The notes under the pieces are model-generated. The model searched no databases. It saw nothing but the letters and a program-made list of their open reading frames with translations, and had not been told where the DNA came from. A program made the translations under genes and the position numbers. A DNA stretch of 64,000 nt from Glebionis coronaria (Eukaryota; Streptophyta; Magnoliopsida; Asterales; Asteraceae): NCBI GenBank assembly GCA_025667525.1, contig JANFOE010000053.1, positions 1,527,001-1,591,000 on the forward strand. Reading direction: 5' to 3'. Shown piece after piece: positions 34,901-44,369 of the stretch (positions are counted from its first letter, which is position 1; each line of letters opens with the position of its first letter).

Positions 34901-35079
34901 TGAGCTCTACAAAGTTTTCAGAATATTTGCTTGTGGATGCTGACTATTTCTTGTCCAAAGAAGTATTGGAGAAGATGCTAGAGACACCCTTGGAGATTGA
35001 TTATACGAGTGATGTGGCCAAGGACTTGATCAGATATGTTTATCACCAACATAAGAAGTTATTGAAAGATTCCTCCTAA
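31993..35079 (+). CDS. S2 ORF3, 1028 aa, unknown function
   Basis: A complete frame from ATG 31993 to TAA 35077-35079, in the env-like position after pol. I see no signal peptide and no clear membrane segment, so a true envelope protein is unlikely. The N-terminal 220 residues form a conserved region (M-V-A-F-L-N-A, R-Q-F-W-N, R-T-W-V-V-T-E-A-L-V-R) which I recall from Asteraceae retroelement proteins. A Pro/Gln-rich linker follows (about residues 250-330). A probable coiled coil is near residues 415-455. Box-encoded A-D repeats lie near residues 290-310 and 530-560. An acidic stretch (S-E-S-E-E-E-S) is near 640. A long helical-looking C-terminal region, kept in S1, runs from about 660 to the end. 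A DNA- or RNA-binding or particle role is possible but not shown. Confidence 0.85.
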   Translation: MAPKFNSKNLTLEFKSQHNMIAYLTADDALFPQYSQMVAFLNASSLRYALSHTPLVPVAHIRQFWNNVSSTTTNGVTTLTSTVHGRTWVVTEALVRQALRLDDADGVTTLAIATIEQGLRELGYPIPADVTLNKYHKQEFPSDWKYLIHVLLQCLSPKCTSFNEINRSIASALVCITRGLKYNFSKMIFEGMCKNKGSKMTLAYPRFLQMVFDLQEYCSRDHETFYEIPKQQKTIFAKMSSTNDPIPLTQPMLEVIQAAQPQPDPQPDPEPQLEPIHAPSPSPENMDIDQPSADTQNVGADTANPNTDTLPDQSQTPLNQPTPTQSTSSSTPLQSRLTKRQRVTGVFSSSDPSLVAERTTSTSVAGEMGEAGAIDTGLDAGQDSPNIIKTSSMPHDSILGGQIPILAEGRLEPMTIIELTAAVISLQKQNVSLVQTVNNQGRELQVLRERVTVLENPSSRSLMEESSKGEDKEDEEDELIHTASEKSSEKSSQFSESLQIAEALTNLKKHPVVDISKMTPKNLEGSFKETLGADTGLDADTSNADKGNRGTDRSNLDADKVAGNVDVFQPSTIIKDVSTQVSSSTLPIIDPKDKGKGILIEEDVPKKDAAQIAFDEQLAAQLVERDLKRSRRSPFVVSESEEESGDGKDDDSSDSSIQIIEDPERLEYGDELAKERLSELKNQVDWDLPEITRMYHAWEDQVMDNPGMSLSDQIWGLEVLLRVQEDIKVIMRFNAQEIKTWLKRDRRQLYYKLLRCHQPNWTSKKLLALSFEELEYRAHPIWRKVQEQNVYQFLSEERKQELAEEMQIQKEIRIAQRPVKKGDPFQFPKDMDVYFPTEGVIRKHLKLSPLEASDLVNVVPLDDRNPIISFDEDECGFWKVGRFGKEVHTFTSVISIFASIDREDLVHLWRLIEAKYTAEAPTSANGIRLWNTFMTLCGPKEADPAIWKDLEDDLSNLHWRLYSTCGVFHMSSTKFSEYLLVDADYFLSKEVLEKMLETPLEIDYTSDVAKDLIRYVYHQHKKLLKDSS

Positions 35080-35124
35080 GCCTTTAGTTTTTATTCAGAA
35101 ACTTGATCATTGGAATGGATATCA

Positions 35125-35139
35125 AGTTTAGGGGAGGAT
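35125..35139 (+). other. S2 polypurine tract
   Basis: AGTTTAGGGGAGGAT directly before the 3' LTR. Confidence 0.9.
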
Positions 35140-35636
35140 TGTTGGGAATAAAATATGGGTCAGATCACCAAACGCTGATAAGAAGAAAGTCAACGCTGAT
35201 AGATTGACTTTGGACGCTGATAGAAGTCAACGCTGACAGCCTTGAAGATTGACACTGATAGAATATCTTTTGTTTATTTGTTTCTTTATTTATGTATGGT
35301 AAAGATAAGCACGACATTGTATTTTCTATTATTATCTTTACCTAGAATAGTTGATTCGTAGCTTATTGTACAAGACTTCTTGTTCTATAAAAGAAGGTCT
35401 TTTAGGTTAAAGTCATATATCAGTTTTCATAGTATTCGCAAGTTAAACCTTTCATTGTAATCAACACGATTATTCTAATACAAGTGAAAGTTTGTTTAAC
35501 ATCATTGTGTTTTAGATTAAGTGTTAATTCCGCATAACACTTTGTTACTTTACTCATAAGCAAAGGTTTCTCTACGTGTTATACTTGATCTAATCTCGTA
35601 TACACAAAGCTAATCGATCTAAGTTTGGGATCAACA
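35140..35636 (+). repeat. S2 3' LTR (497 bp)
   Basis: Same length as the 5' LTR, about 99.4% identical by eye. Followed by TSD GAGAC. Confidence 0.95.
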
Positions 35637-38088
35637 GAGACTGTTTCTTTCATTTCTTCCCCATGTAAGTTGAAAAATGCACTAAACGCCACGAGTTAAA
35701 ACACTGATTTTTCTACAGTTATGACATTTGTCTTCCCAGAATGCCTTCAAATAAAAAGAAGGTGTAAATTGCATCATGTGTATTCGTTGTGCGTTCAATA
35801 TGTCTTCTTCTTCCCCCTTGATGGTTTAACCAACAATAAATCATACGCACATGTACCTGAAAAACTCGTGAGAATAATAAATAAGATTAATTATATTCGG
35901 CGAGAATCAGTTGCTGATTGAAATTCTATACTCATTAACTCTACATGGATATCTTTACCAACCCATTTGTATGCTAATTGAAGTGACCACTGATGGAGTA
36001 AACCCGATATACCAAACGTGAAACTGAATCAGAATTCCTCGATCATGTGACTTAAACTTGCATTATTGTTGAATGAGGAACGGTGTAGAAATTTCCTTGC
36101 GGAGAAATTTCTAAGTACCCAATACATTACTAAAGAAGTATATAAGCACCACACCTCTTGAAATTATCCATATCGACTATGCGCGTGACACTGAGTACAA
36201 CAATGTAGCTCATTAACGTGATAGCTATCCAGGTCATCAACCAACCACCCCGAACCCGATAACTAGATAATCAAGTCTCCATCCTAAAATTAAGCACGAA
36301 CAAGTTATCTTTCAAAGATAAAATAAGTGCACTCCTTCGAAAAACCCGTCTTTATTTTCAAATAATAATATCTGATAAAAACCGTAGCCACTAAAATTCA
36401 AATTAGCCATTTTTCTCGGTCTCGTCAAAATAAATCTTGTCACTTTGTCTCATCACTTCATCAATGTAAACCGCAAATACAATCATTAACCACATTCTAC
36501 AAAATAAATCTTGCATATGTGTTGATAAGTTAAACGACAACCATAATTTTGTCCATTAACACCCCATTTATACCAGTTTCGCCCAACAACATGAAATATA
36601 ACAGCCCATGAAGCTAATAGTTCTAAACACTCGGCCCATTAAGGTTATAACCAATAACAACCCTGAAATTAAGTAACACCAGCCCAAATTCCCATCTATA
36701 GACGCGACTCATTTCGAAGTTAAAAAGACTGGTCTAATAGATGAATACACAACCCATTAGAAACTAACACACAGTCAAATAGGATTTATATAAAACGAGT
36801 CTAACCCTATACTTTCTGATAGTTAGAAATAACCCTAGTCACTTTATATCCTCCACCCCCAACTTTCATCCAAACTCTCAGCCATCAAAATTAAACAATC
36901 ATCTAATCTCAACTTTCATTGAAATAATAAGCATATCCAACCTTGAATCTTCATCTCTTACAAAGTTAAACATCAAATCTCATTCTTAAATCATTTCCCC
37001 CACTATCACATCATCTAGAATTAGGAGATATTGATGAAAGACCAACCAAGAAAATACTTGCCTGATGTGGCTTCAAGGTCCGAAGGAGGTCTCGGGTAGG
37101 TCTTTTGTGTTGTTATAATTTGATGTGTTTTTATGTCTTCAAACAAAAAAAAGAACAAGATTTTAACGTGATTTGTTATAATTCGTTCTTGGATTTTCAA
37201 AAATTAACGAAGGTTAAAAACCTTTACAAAGATCAGTTATGCTATTCGATTTAGTGATTGATCTTTAAAGATCTAGACATGCACGTGAAAACAAATTGAA
37301 TCAGAGATCTTTCTTTGTTTTATATGTTTTCTGTTTTGGATTGAGTTTGTAGATGGGATTAGGTGATAAAGGGTTAGGATAGATTTGGTGTTGGGGAGTA
37401 AAAAGGTGAAAGTGTATTGGTTTAGGTCTCGGTTCGTTTAAACATAGTTTCGGGTTCTTTTAAACTAGTCATGGTCTTGGTAAAAAGTTTAGATATTCTG
37501 AGTGTTATTAAAACCATTCAGAATGTTTTCATAAGGCCTCATTAAAGAATGTTTTCTAGTCCTCATTTTAGAATGTGTGTCTACATTAAATTTCGCAATA
37601 ATTGTCTATGAAAAATCACGCAATCTTTTTTAATGAAAAAAAATCTCGCAATCTTTTTCAATTAAAATCTCGCAATAATAATGAGACCATAATCTCGCAA
37701 TAGTCAGTTGTGAATCTCGCAATATGAAAAATCTTATCCATATTGTACTTTTTCCTTGAATTCTATATCTATGTTTTTCTAGATCTAAGATTTCTAGGTA
37801 ACTACTTTATCTTCAAGAAACAAAAAGACCCAGAAAAAAATGGATACCAAATCTGAGAAAAAATAGAAAAAAATAATACTTTGACTTTTGGACCATGAAT
37901 GATGAATACCAGATAGGGCAGATTAGACAACGTGAAACCAGATCTTAAAAAATTTAACATGTGAGAAAAAAAAATAACGTGACCAGACAAGATCAGTGAC
38001 CAAAACTATGAGACAGATTGAGAATAAAAAGATTAGACCACCAAATCAATAAATAAAAAACACGCCTGATCCAAGGATTGAACCGTCG
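35637..38088 (-). other. R1 internal region, 5' side
   Basis: 2.4 kb with no supported gene; the longest open frames are 60-66 codons without family features. Minus-strand GGGGAAG/GGGGGAAG tracts lie at 35653-35664 and 35810-35819. A short motif, ATCTCGCAAT, repeats near 37625-37725. The right end is the leader next to the PBS. Confidence 0.65.
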
Positions 38089-38100
38089 ACTCTGATGCCA
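38089..38100 (-). other. R1 primer-binding site, tRNA-Met-like
   Basis: Minus strand TGGCATCAGAGT, two bases from the 5' LTR end; two mismatches to TGGTATCAGAGC. Its place next to the LTR stub supports the reading of R1 as one element. Confidence 0.65.
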
Positions 38101-38102
38101 GA

Positions 38103-38108
38103 TGTAGG
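38103..38108 (-). repeat. R1 5' LTR stub (TGTAGG) left of G2
   Basis: The last six bases of the R1 5' LTR. GTAGG at 38104-38108 is repeated at 49512-49516 as the G2 target-site duplication, and the LTR then continues. Confidence 0.8.
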
Positions 38109-38471
38109 TAATACACGGTTTTATCCAAGTATCAAAATTCGTAGTCCCAAATCTCTTCGAATTGATTTCCAGTTTAAAGTACGACTCAATCGTCTTTTGG
38201 TGAACAAGAGAATGGTTTGGTTTAGTTATCTAATTTTTAAACTAAATGCAAGTAATTAAAGTTGTCGTTGAGTAAAATGGAAATCTTAGAATTAAACTAC
38301 AAATAAAAGTTTGCAACCTAGGAAACTAAAATGTAAATGATTTAAAACTAGAAAAGATGTTTAAAATATACTAAGGCAAAAGGTGGGAAAGAGTAAATTT
38401 GAAACTTAGGAAAATAGAACAAAGACTAAAATAAATGCGCACTGCGATCTCACTCAAAACGCAACCATTCC

Positions 38472-38815
38472 ATCGCAACTCCATCGTAACCTTCCATCGT
38501 AACTTACCATCGTAACCGGATCGCAATGGGGATCGTACCCACCAATCGCACTCAATGCGATTACAACAAAAGAGACTCGATCGTACTCACTAGTACGATG
38601 GGAGAGGCGATCGTACTACCAGATCGCAACCACGATCGCAATGAGTGATCGTGGTCTTTGATCGTGGTTCCGGATCGTAACAAACCGATCGCAATCAATG
38701 CGATCAAAGCAGGGAAGAGAAACCCGATCGCACCCCAGATCGCAATAGGTGATCGTGGGCGTGGATCGTACCAGGGAAGGAACCAGTTCGCAGCTATAGA
38801 ATCGTAATCAGATCG
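38472..38815. repeat. G2 LTR array of (G)ATCG(C/T)A boxes, about 12-13 bp period
   Basis: About 20 ATCG boxes in 345 bp. First ones are at 38472, 38483, 38496, 38509, 38520, 38532 and 38545; another run is 38610, 38623, 38635, 38648, 38661, 38674 and 38688. A few are in reverse orientation. The right LTR has the same array from about 48150 to 48490. Confidence 0.85.
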
Positions 38816-39382
38816 GGACCAAGTAAAACCCTCCTAAGATGGCAAAGACGTCCAAAAGGGAAATAAGCTCAAGCCAATAAGCAGTAACCAATAAGAATTT
38901 TCAAACTTATAAAAGAGTAAATAAGCACGAATTCTAAAACTTTTGAAATCTAAAACATTCGAACTTCCATAAAACGGATTTAAGAACAATAAATCTTTTA
39001 GAAAAACTTAAAAAGTAAATAAGCCAAATAATCGAATAAGCCAATAAGCATGAAGAGCTTATAGCTTATACGTTCAAAAGCTTATGTAGAATAAGAAAGC
39101 TTAACCTTTTAATCATGAAACACCAAAATCAATACGAATCGAGAACCATTCGGATCAACCATGAACTTTCGGATTAAGAACAAAGTGAAATAAAGAAAGG
39201 TAGAAAGAGATTAAAGAACAAAATTCTTAACTTGAATTAGATTGATGAAATCCAAATACAAGAGTGATTCAAACCTTAAACTTGAAAGAAAAAAAATGAA
39301 ACTTAGTGAGAGAAAGTTGGAAACTTTCTCTCTCTAAAACTAGAAAGAAAGAAAAATATGAAAAAACTAAAACTAGCTAACC

Positions 39383-39414
39383 ACCCTCCTAATGTGAATA
39401 GGAGGGTATTTATA
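39383..39414 (-). promoter_or_regulatory. G2 LTR TATA box with adjacent hairpin
   Basis: On the minus strand TATAAATA (rc of 39407-39414) runs directly into ACCCTCCTA, and its perfect 9-bp complement ends at 39383 after a 7-nt loop. The right LTR has the box at 49073-49080 with a similar hairpin. Confidence 0.6.
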
Positions 39415-39844
39415 GGGAAGTGGGAAGTGCATGTGTGGTGCTTCCTTCTTTCTTTCTCTTCTCGACTCGATTTAATTCATTTGTCTTTCTCGATGTCGTC
39501 TCGGGATTAATTAAACTCGTCTTAACATTTCTTCATTTATTTAGACTCGAGTTCTTCGACTTCATTAAACTTCCGTCTTTAGACTTGTTCTTCGATAAAT
39601 CTTCAGAATAGGTCTTGGACATCCGTCTTTTAAGCACTCTTGATCTTTTGACTTTTTCTTTTCTCGTTTTCTTCGATAAAAGCCCGTGAAAGCCCGTGTT
39701 TTCTTCTTTTTCATCTTTTGGTCCTAAAACACAATAAAAACACAAACCACTCATAATTCCGACTTTTACGACATAAAATACATGTTTTGGTCTAGTTATT
39801 ATTGGAAATAAGTGGTAAAAGGATAAGTGTTTTCACACTTATCA

Positions 39845-41889
39845 AATCCCCTACACTTGATCATTGCAATGCCCTCATGCAATGCATTACTTCTAAAGCA
39901 CGGTTTACATCTTCCATCATAAATAATCCACCTTGGCGTTTATTAAATACTAAACATCTAAGAAAAATAAAATGATAGAAACAAGTAAAGAAATCAAATA
40001 CTTACATTGGGTTTTGGCTGCCATGAACGTTTATCATCCTCAAGTTTTACGTTCCCCATACCAAGCTTAAAAACGAGATCATTGTTATTATAAGTTAGCA
40101 AACTAACACGAATTCATGTGGGCCAATTATTCACTTAGACTCCCTTATTCCTAGGTGTATCTCTTATATTTTATTTTTGTCTTGAATGATCACGAGGATG
40201 CATTGTTTGACTTATTTCGATAGTCATTTAGGCCGAAAATAAAGTGAACGATTTAATCAATAGTTAGCTAAAGGACAAAATCTTTTAAAACTGCTTCTCG
40301 GGACCTCATAAACTTCATATCTTGGCATAACTCGCTTCACGATTTGAGACCTTTCTCGGACCGATATTTGGCAGCGACTTCATACTTTGAATCTTGAGAG
40401 ACGTTCATGAAATAATGGTCTTCTCTTCATAATAGGAATTTCTTCACTTAAAGTTTTGAGAGATTCTTCATATTTGGACCACGACTTCTTCATTTTTCTC
40501 CAATCTTTATTTTGGACTTTGATATACAACGATCCGCCTCATTTTAGGACTTTGATCTATTTATCCTCATACCTTGTTAGGGCCGTTTTGGATAGACTTC
40601 TCCATGATCTTTAGGGGGGTATTTGCTTTTCGTCGTGTGTCTCGATCCTTCATATTGATTTTCGATAAATGATTCTTCACACCACTTTTGGATCTTTAGC
40701 AACAAAATGTAGCCCTCATGCCTTGTTAGGGCCTTTTCGGACTCGCCAATCTTCGCATCCCGCTTCAATAAGTTATGCCTTGGCTATGAACTCTAATCCG
40801 TACCGAGCAACTTTTAAACGATCTTGGGCTAGAAGCTAAGTAACCTTTTAAATCGTACAACCTTATTTATTGCAGATATACTTATTAACAAGCGAAGGGA
40901 GAATAGGCTTATAATTAACTCACATAAATTCACGAAAGAATACCAAACTTATAATTGACCTAATCATCTCTCGTTCTCCACAGTTTAAAATCTCAAGGAA
41001 TGAGACTCGTGGATGCTTAGCCAATTAAATCAAAGTTTTGGGTTTTCGAGTCATCTATAGGATCTTGCAAATTCTTATACTTTTTCAAGTTTAGAAATCG
41101 CATTTTAAAGTTCCCTTGATAAACAACTCTCTAGGATCATTTATAGGAACTTGTGAAAAGTTCTTGTTCTTAACCCGTGAGAGTTAAGACTTTCGCGTTT
41201 TATAGCTCCCTATATAAAAGCCTAGCAAAACTTGACTTAAACATGTTAAGGATACTAGCTAGAGCAAACTTAGATAAGTAAACTCGGGTTGAGTCAAAAT
41301 GTTCATGACTTTGAAAATTTTAAAACCACTTTATTGAAAATTTATTCTAATACGGAAAGAAAATAACCATAACAAAGGAAAATACAACTATAAAACTAGG
41401 CCAAAATGGATTAAAAATTTTGAAAAATGTTGAAAAATCAAATTTTCTGGTTAAAATGAGGGCAAATGCAAGGAAAAGACCACTTACTTCGATAGAAGTC
41501 CCCCCTACACTCGAGATAAACATTGTTCTCAATGTTTAAGCATGTGGGAGTAAACTCCCCTACACTTATGACATTGTGTACTTTGTTTAAGTCTTGCTAA
41601 GGAAAGGACAACTAAAGTGAATTCAATGTGAACATATAAAATATGAAATATTGAATCACAAGAGTTTAGAATAGAACCGGGAAGATGGGAACACGGTATC
41701 ACGGTTCGTCAAAAGTCATCAAGGTACTCTTTGAAGCTTGAATCCCTGCACAAGATAAGAAACAAGACAACAAACACATACGGGGCTCCCCCTACACTTA
41801 TTATGAAAGCAGTAAAGGATAGAACACGGGTTGCCTCCCGAGAAGCGCTTGTTTTTTTTCACCGAGTCACGAGCCTGACTCGACCCAAT
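39845..41889 (-). other. G2 non-coding tail
   Basis: 2 kb between integrase and 3' LTR. The PPT is AAGTGTAGGGGATT (rc of 39845-39858). The tail shares blocks with G1: 39858-39900, 40972-41025 and 41520-41570, with the ACATTG/CAATGT hairpin at 41520-41535. No env-like frame is seen. A segment (ATGCCTTGTTAGGGCC) is repeated near 40570 and 40719. Confidence 0.7.
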
Positions 41890-43484
41890 TTAGTTCACGG
41901 GGAACGTGGTGAGGGATGGAAGCATCTCATTGGAGATGTCCTCACCAAAGTACAGCTTCAAACGCTGGCCATTCACCTTGAAATTGGGCCCATTTGGCTG
42001 AGAAAGCTCAATGGTCCCATATGGAAAGACTTTGGCGACGGTGAATGGACCAGACCAGCGGCTCTTCAACTTGCCAGAGAAGATCTTCAACCGAGAGTTA
42101 AAAAGTAGGACTTGATCACCAACGTGGAACTCTCGGTTCTTAATCCTTGCATCGTGGATGATCTTGGTCTTCTCCTTGTAGATCAGCGAGTTCTCATAAG
42201 CTTCATTCCTCAGTTCATTTAGCTCATTGAGTTGAATCTTCCGAAAATCACCGGCTTTGTTGATGTCGAAGTTAGCCCACTTCAAGGCCCAATACGCCTT
42301 ATGTTCCAACTCAATAGGGAGGTGGCATGCTTTCCCGTATACAAGACGATAAGGTGTACAACCGATCGGGGTCTTATAAGTTGTACGGAAAGCCCACAGA
42401 GCATCATCTAACTTATCGGCCCACGCGGCACGATGCTCTCCCACAGTACGTTCCAGAATTCGCTTCAATCCACGGTTGGAAATCTCGGCTTGTCCATTGG
42501 TTTGGGGATGATAGGCGGTGGAAAGACGATGATTAACACCATACTTAGCCATGACTCTTGCAAATTGATCATTGCAAAAATGAGTCCTGCGGTCACTGAT
42601 TATAGCACGAGGAACACCGAATCGATCAAACAGCTGCTTTAAAAAGTTCACAACCACCCTCGCATCGTTCATTGGGAGAGCCTTAGCTTCAACCCATTTA
42701 GGAACATAGTCAACGGCTACAAGGATGTACTTGTTCCCTTTGGAGGATGGAAATGGCCCAATAAAGTCGATGCCCCATACGTCAAAGATTTCACATTCTT
42801 GTATGAAATTTTGAGGCATCTCATCTTTATGTGTGATCTTGCCTTGGCGTTGGCAAGCATCACAATGTTTAACCATTTCGTGAGCGTCACGATAAATGGT
42901 AGGCCAATAGAATCCAGAGTCAAACACTTTCTTAGCGGTGTAGTTGGGACCAAAGTGACCACCAGTGGGTCCTTTATGGCAAGCATCAAGGATTTGCAAA
43001 GCTGCCGGTCCATCAACACATCGACGAATGATCAGATCAGCACGTTGTTTGAATAGAAAAGGGTCATCCCAAAAGTAAGTCTTAACATCATTCAAGAACT
43101 TCTTCTTTTGTTGGGATGTTAACCCTTTGATGAGAACACCACCCGCTAAGTAGTTTGCAATGTCGGCAAACCACGGGGTGTCATCCAGTTTGAGATTAAT
43201 AGACATTAAGGTCTCAAGGGGAAAAGAGTCATTGATCTCTTTGTTCGGATGATCCCCTTGATATGGATCCTCAAGTCTACTAAGATGATCCGCGGCTAGG
43301 TTTTCAGCACCGTTCTTGTCGCGAATTTCAATGTTGAATTCTTGAAGGAGTAAAACCCAGCGAAGAAGTCTTGGCTTAGAGTCGTGCTTAGTCATCAAGT
43401 ACTTCAACACGGAATGGTCCGTGTATACGATGGTGGTGGATAAAACAAGATAGGGGCGAAATTTTTCAAAAGCATAGACAACAG
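41890..43484 (-). pseudogene. G2 RNase H end and integrase
   Basis: Continuous from a frameshift near 43490-43500 to TGA near 41890. The start covers the end of RNase H (A-A-D-H-L-S-R-L-E). The zinc-binding H-x-H / C-D-A-C motif follows near 42850-42960. Integrase catalytic residues are D (42766-42768), D (42592-42594) and E (42484-42486) with DD35E spacing. The usual Gly after the second Asp is Arg (S-D-R-R-T-H-F), a likely G-to-A change that may weaken activity. The C-terminal W-S-G-P-F ... P-Y-G module is near 42020-42060. No chromodomain follows. Confidence 0.92.
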
Positions 43485-44369
43485 CTAAAAGCTCTTTTTG
43501 GTTGTCGTATAATGCAATTGAGCCCCCGTCATTGTTTTGCTAGCATAGTCGATTGGTTGGAAGTGTTTATTCACTCTTTGGACCAAAACCGCACCAATAG
43601 CAAAGTCGCTAGCATCGCACATCAATTCAAAGGGTAGCTCCCAATTAGGGTTAACCAAGACCGGTGCCTTAGTTAGCTTATCCTTAAGAAAATTGAAGGC
43701 TTCGATACACTCTTTAGAAAAGATAAAAGGAGTATCTTTTTCCAAGAGGTGGGTCATCGGGCGAGCGATTTTAGAGAAATCCTGAATGAATCGACGATAG
43801 AAGCCTGCATGACCCAGAAAACTTCTCACACCCTTCACGGTTGAAGGTGGAGGTAATTTGGCTATGATATCTACTTTAGCACGGTCGACTTCAAGACCGG
43901 CTTTAGAGATTTTGTGTCCTAGCACAATGCCTTCTTTTACCATAAAATGGCATTTTTCCCAATTCAGAACAAGGCGAGTGTCTTCGCACTGCTTAAGCAT
44001 ACGTTCCAAATTGGCAAGAAGAGAAGAGAAGGAGTCCCCAAAGACCGAGAAATCATCCATGAAGACTTCCATGGTTTGCTCAACCATGTCATGGAAGATA
44101 GCCAACATGCACCGTTGGAAAGTCCCGGGGGCATTGCATAAGCCAAAAGGCATTCTTTTGTAAGCAAATGTGCCATAGGGACAAGTGAATGTTGTCTTCT
44201 CTTGATCTTGGGGATCGATGGGTATTTGGAAATAACCCAAGAAACCATCAAGAAAGCAGTAATATTCATTACCCGCTAAACGTTCAAGCATTTGGTCCAT
44301 AAAAGGAAGAGGGAAATGATCCTTTCTCGTGGCATCATTGAGTTTGGGTAGTCTATACAAACTCTCCAC
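43485..44369 (-). pseudogene. G2 reverse transcriptase and RNase H
   Basis: Open in a frame shifted from both neighbours. RT active site F-M-D-D is at 44052-44063. Before it are F-L-D-G-F-L-G-Y-F-Q-I-P (usual F-S-G) and M-P-F-G-L-C-N-A-P. RNase H starts with C-D-A-S-D-F-A-I-G-A-V-L near 43600. The shift at its start lies near 44345-44360 in the C-I-D-Y ... K-L-N-D region and looks like loss of one base. The shift at its end is near 43490-43500. Confidence 0.92.

Larger units (their letters stand above)
23632..35636 (+). mobile_element. S2: young, nearly intact Sirevirus-like Ty1/copia element
   Basis: 12.0 kb with two 497-bp LTRs that differ at about three positions, flanked by the TSD GAGAC (23627-23631 and 35637-35641). 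It has PBS, intact gag, pol with a single stop, an intact 1028-residue ORF3 and a PPT. Gag with long coiled coil, pol motifs and a third ORF fit the Sirevirus lineage. It lies inside R1 and is the youngest element here by LTR identity. Confidence 0.95.
38109..39844 (-). repeat. G2 3' LTR (1736 bp)
   Basis: Starts TAATACAC and ends CTTATCA; both limits are set by loss of similarity and by the TSD. So the minus-strand LTR runs TG...TA. It contains the GATCG array and a TATA box with hairpin. Confidence 0.93.

Noticed and set aside
31993..35079. ORF3 as a retroviral envelope
   Set aside because: Position fits, but no signal peptide, cleavage site or membrane segment is visible.
35721..35921. 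Small gene in R1
   Set aside because: 66 codons with no domain, on the strand opposite to R1, in sequence that looks non-coding.
39845..41889. Athila env-like ORF in G2
   Set aside because: No frame longer than about 65 codons is present on the coding strand in this region.
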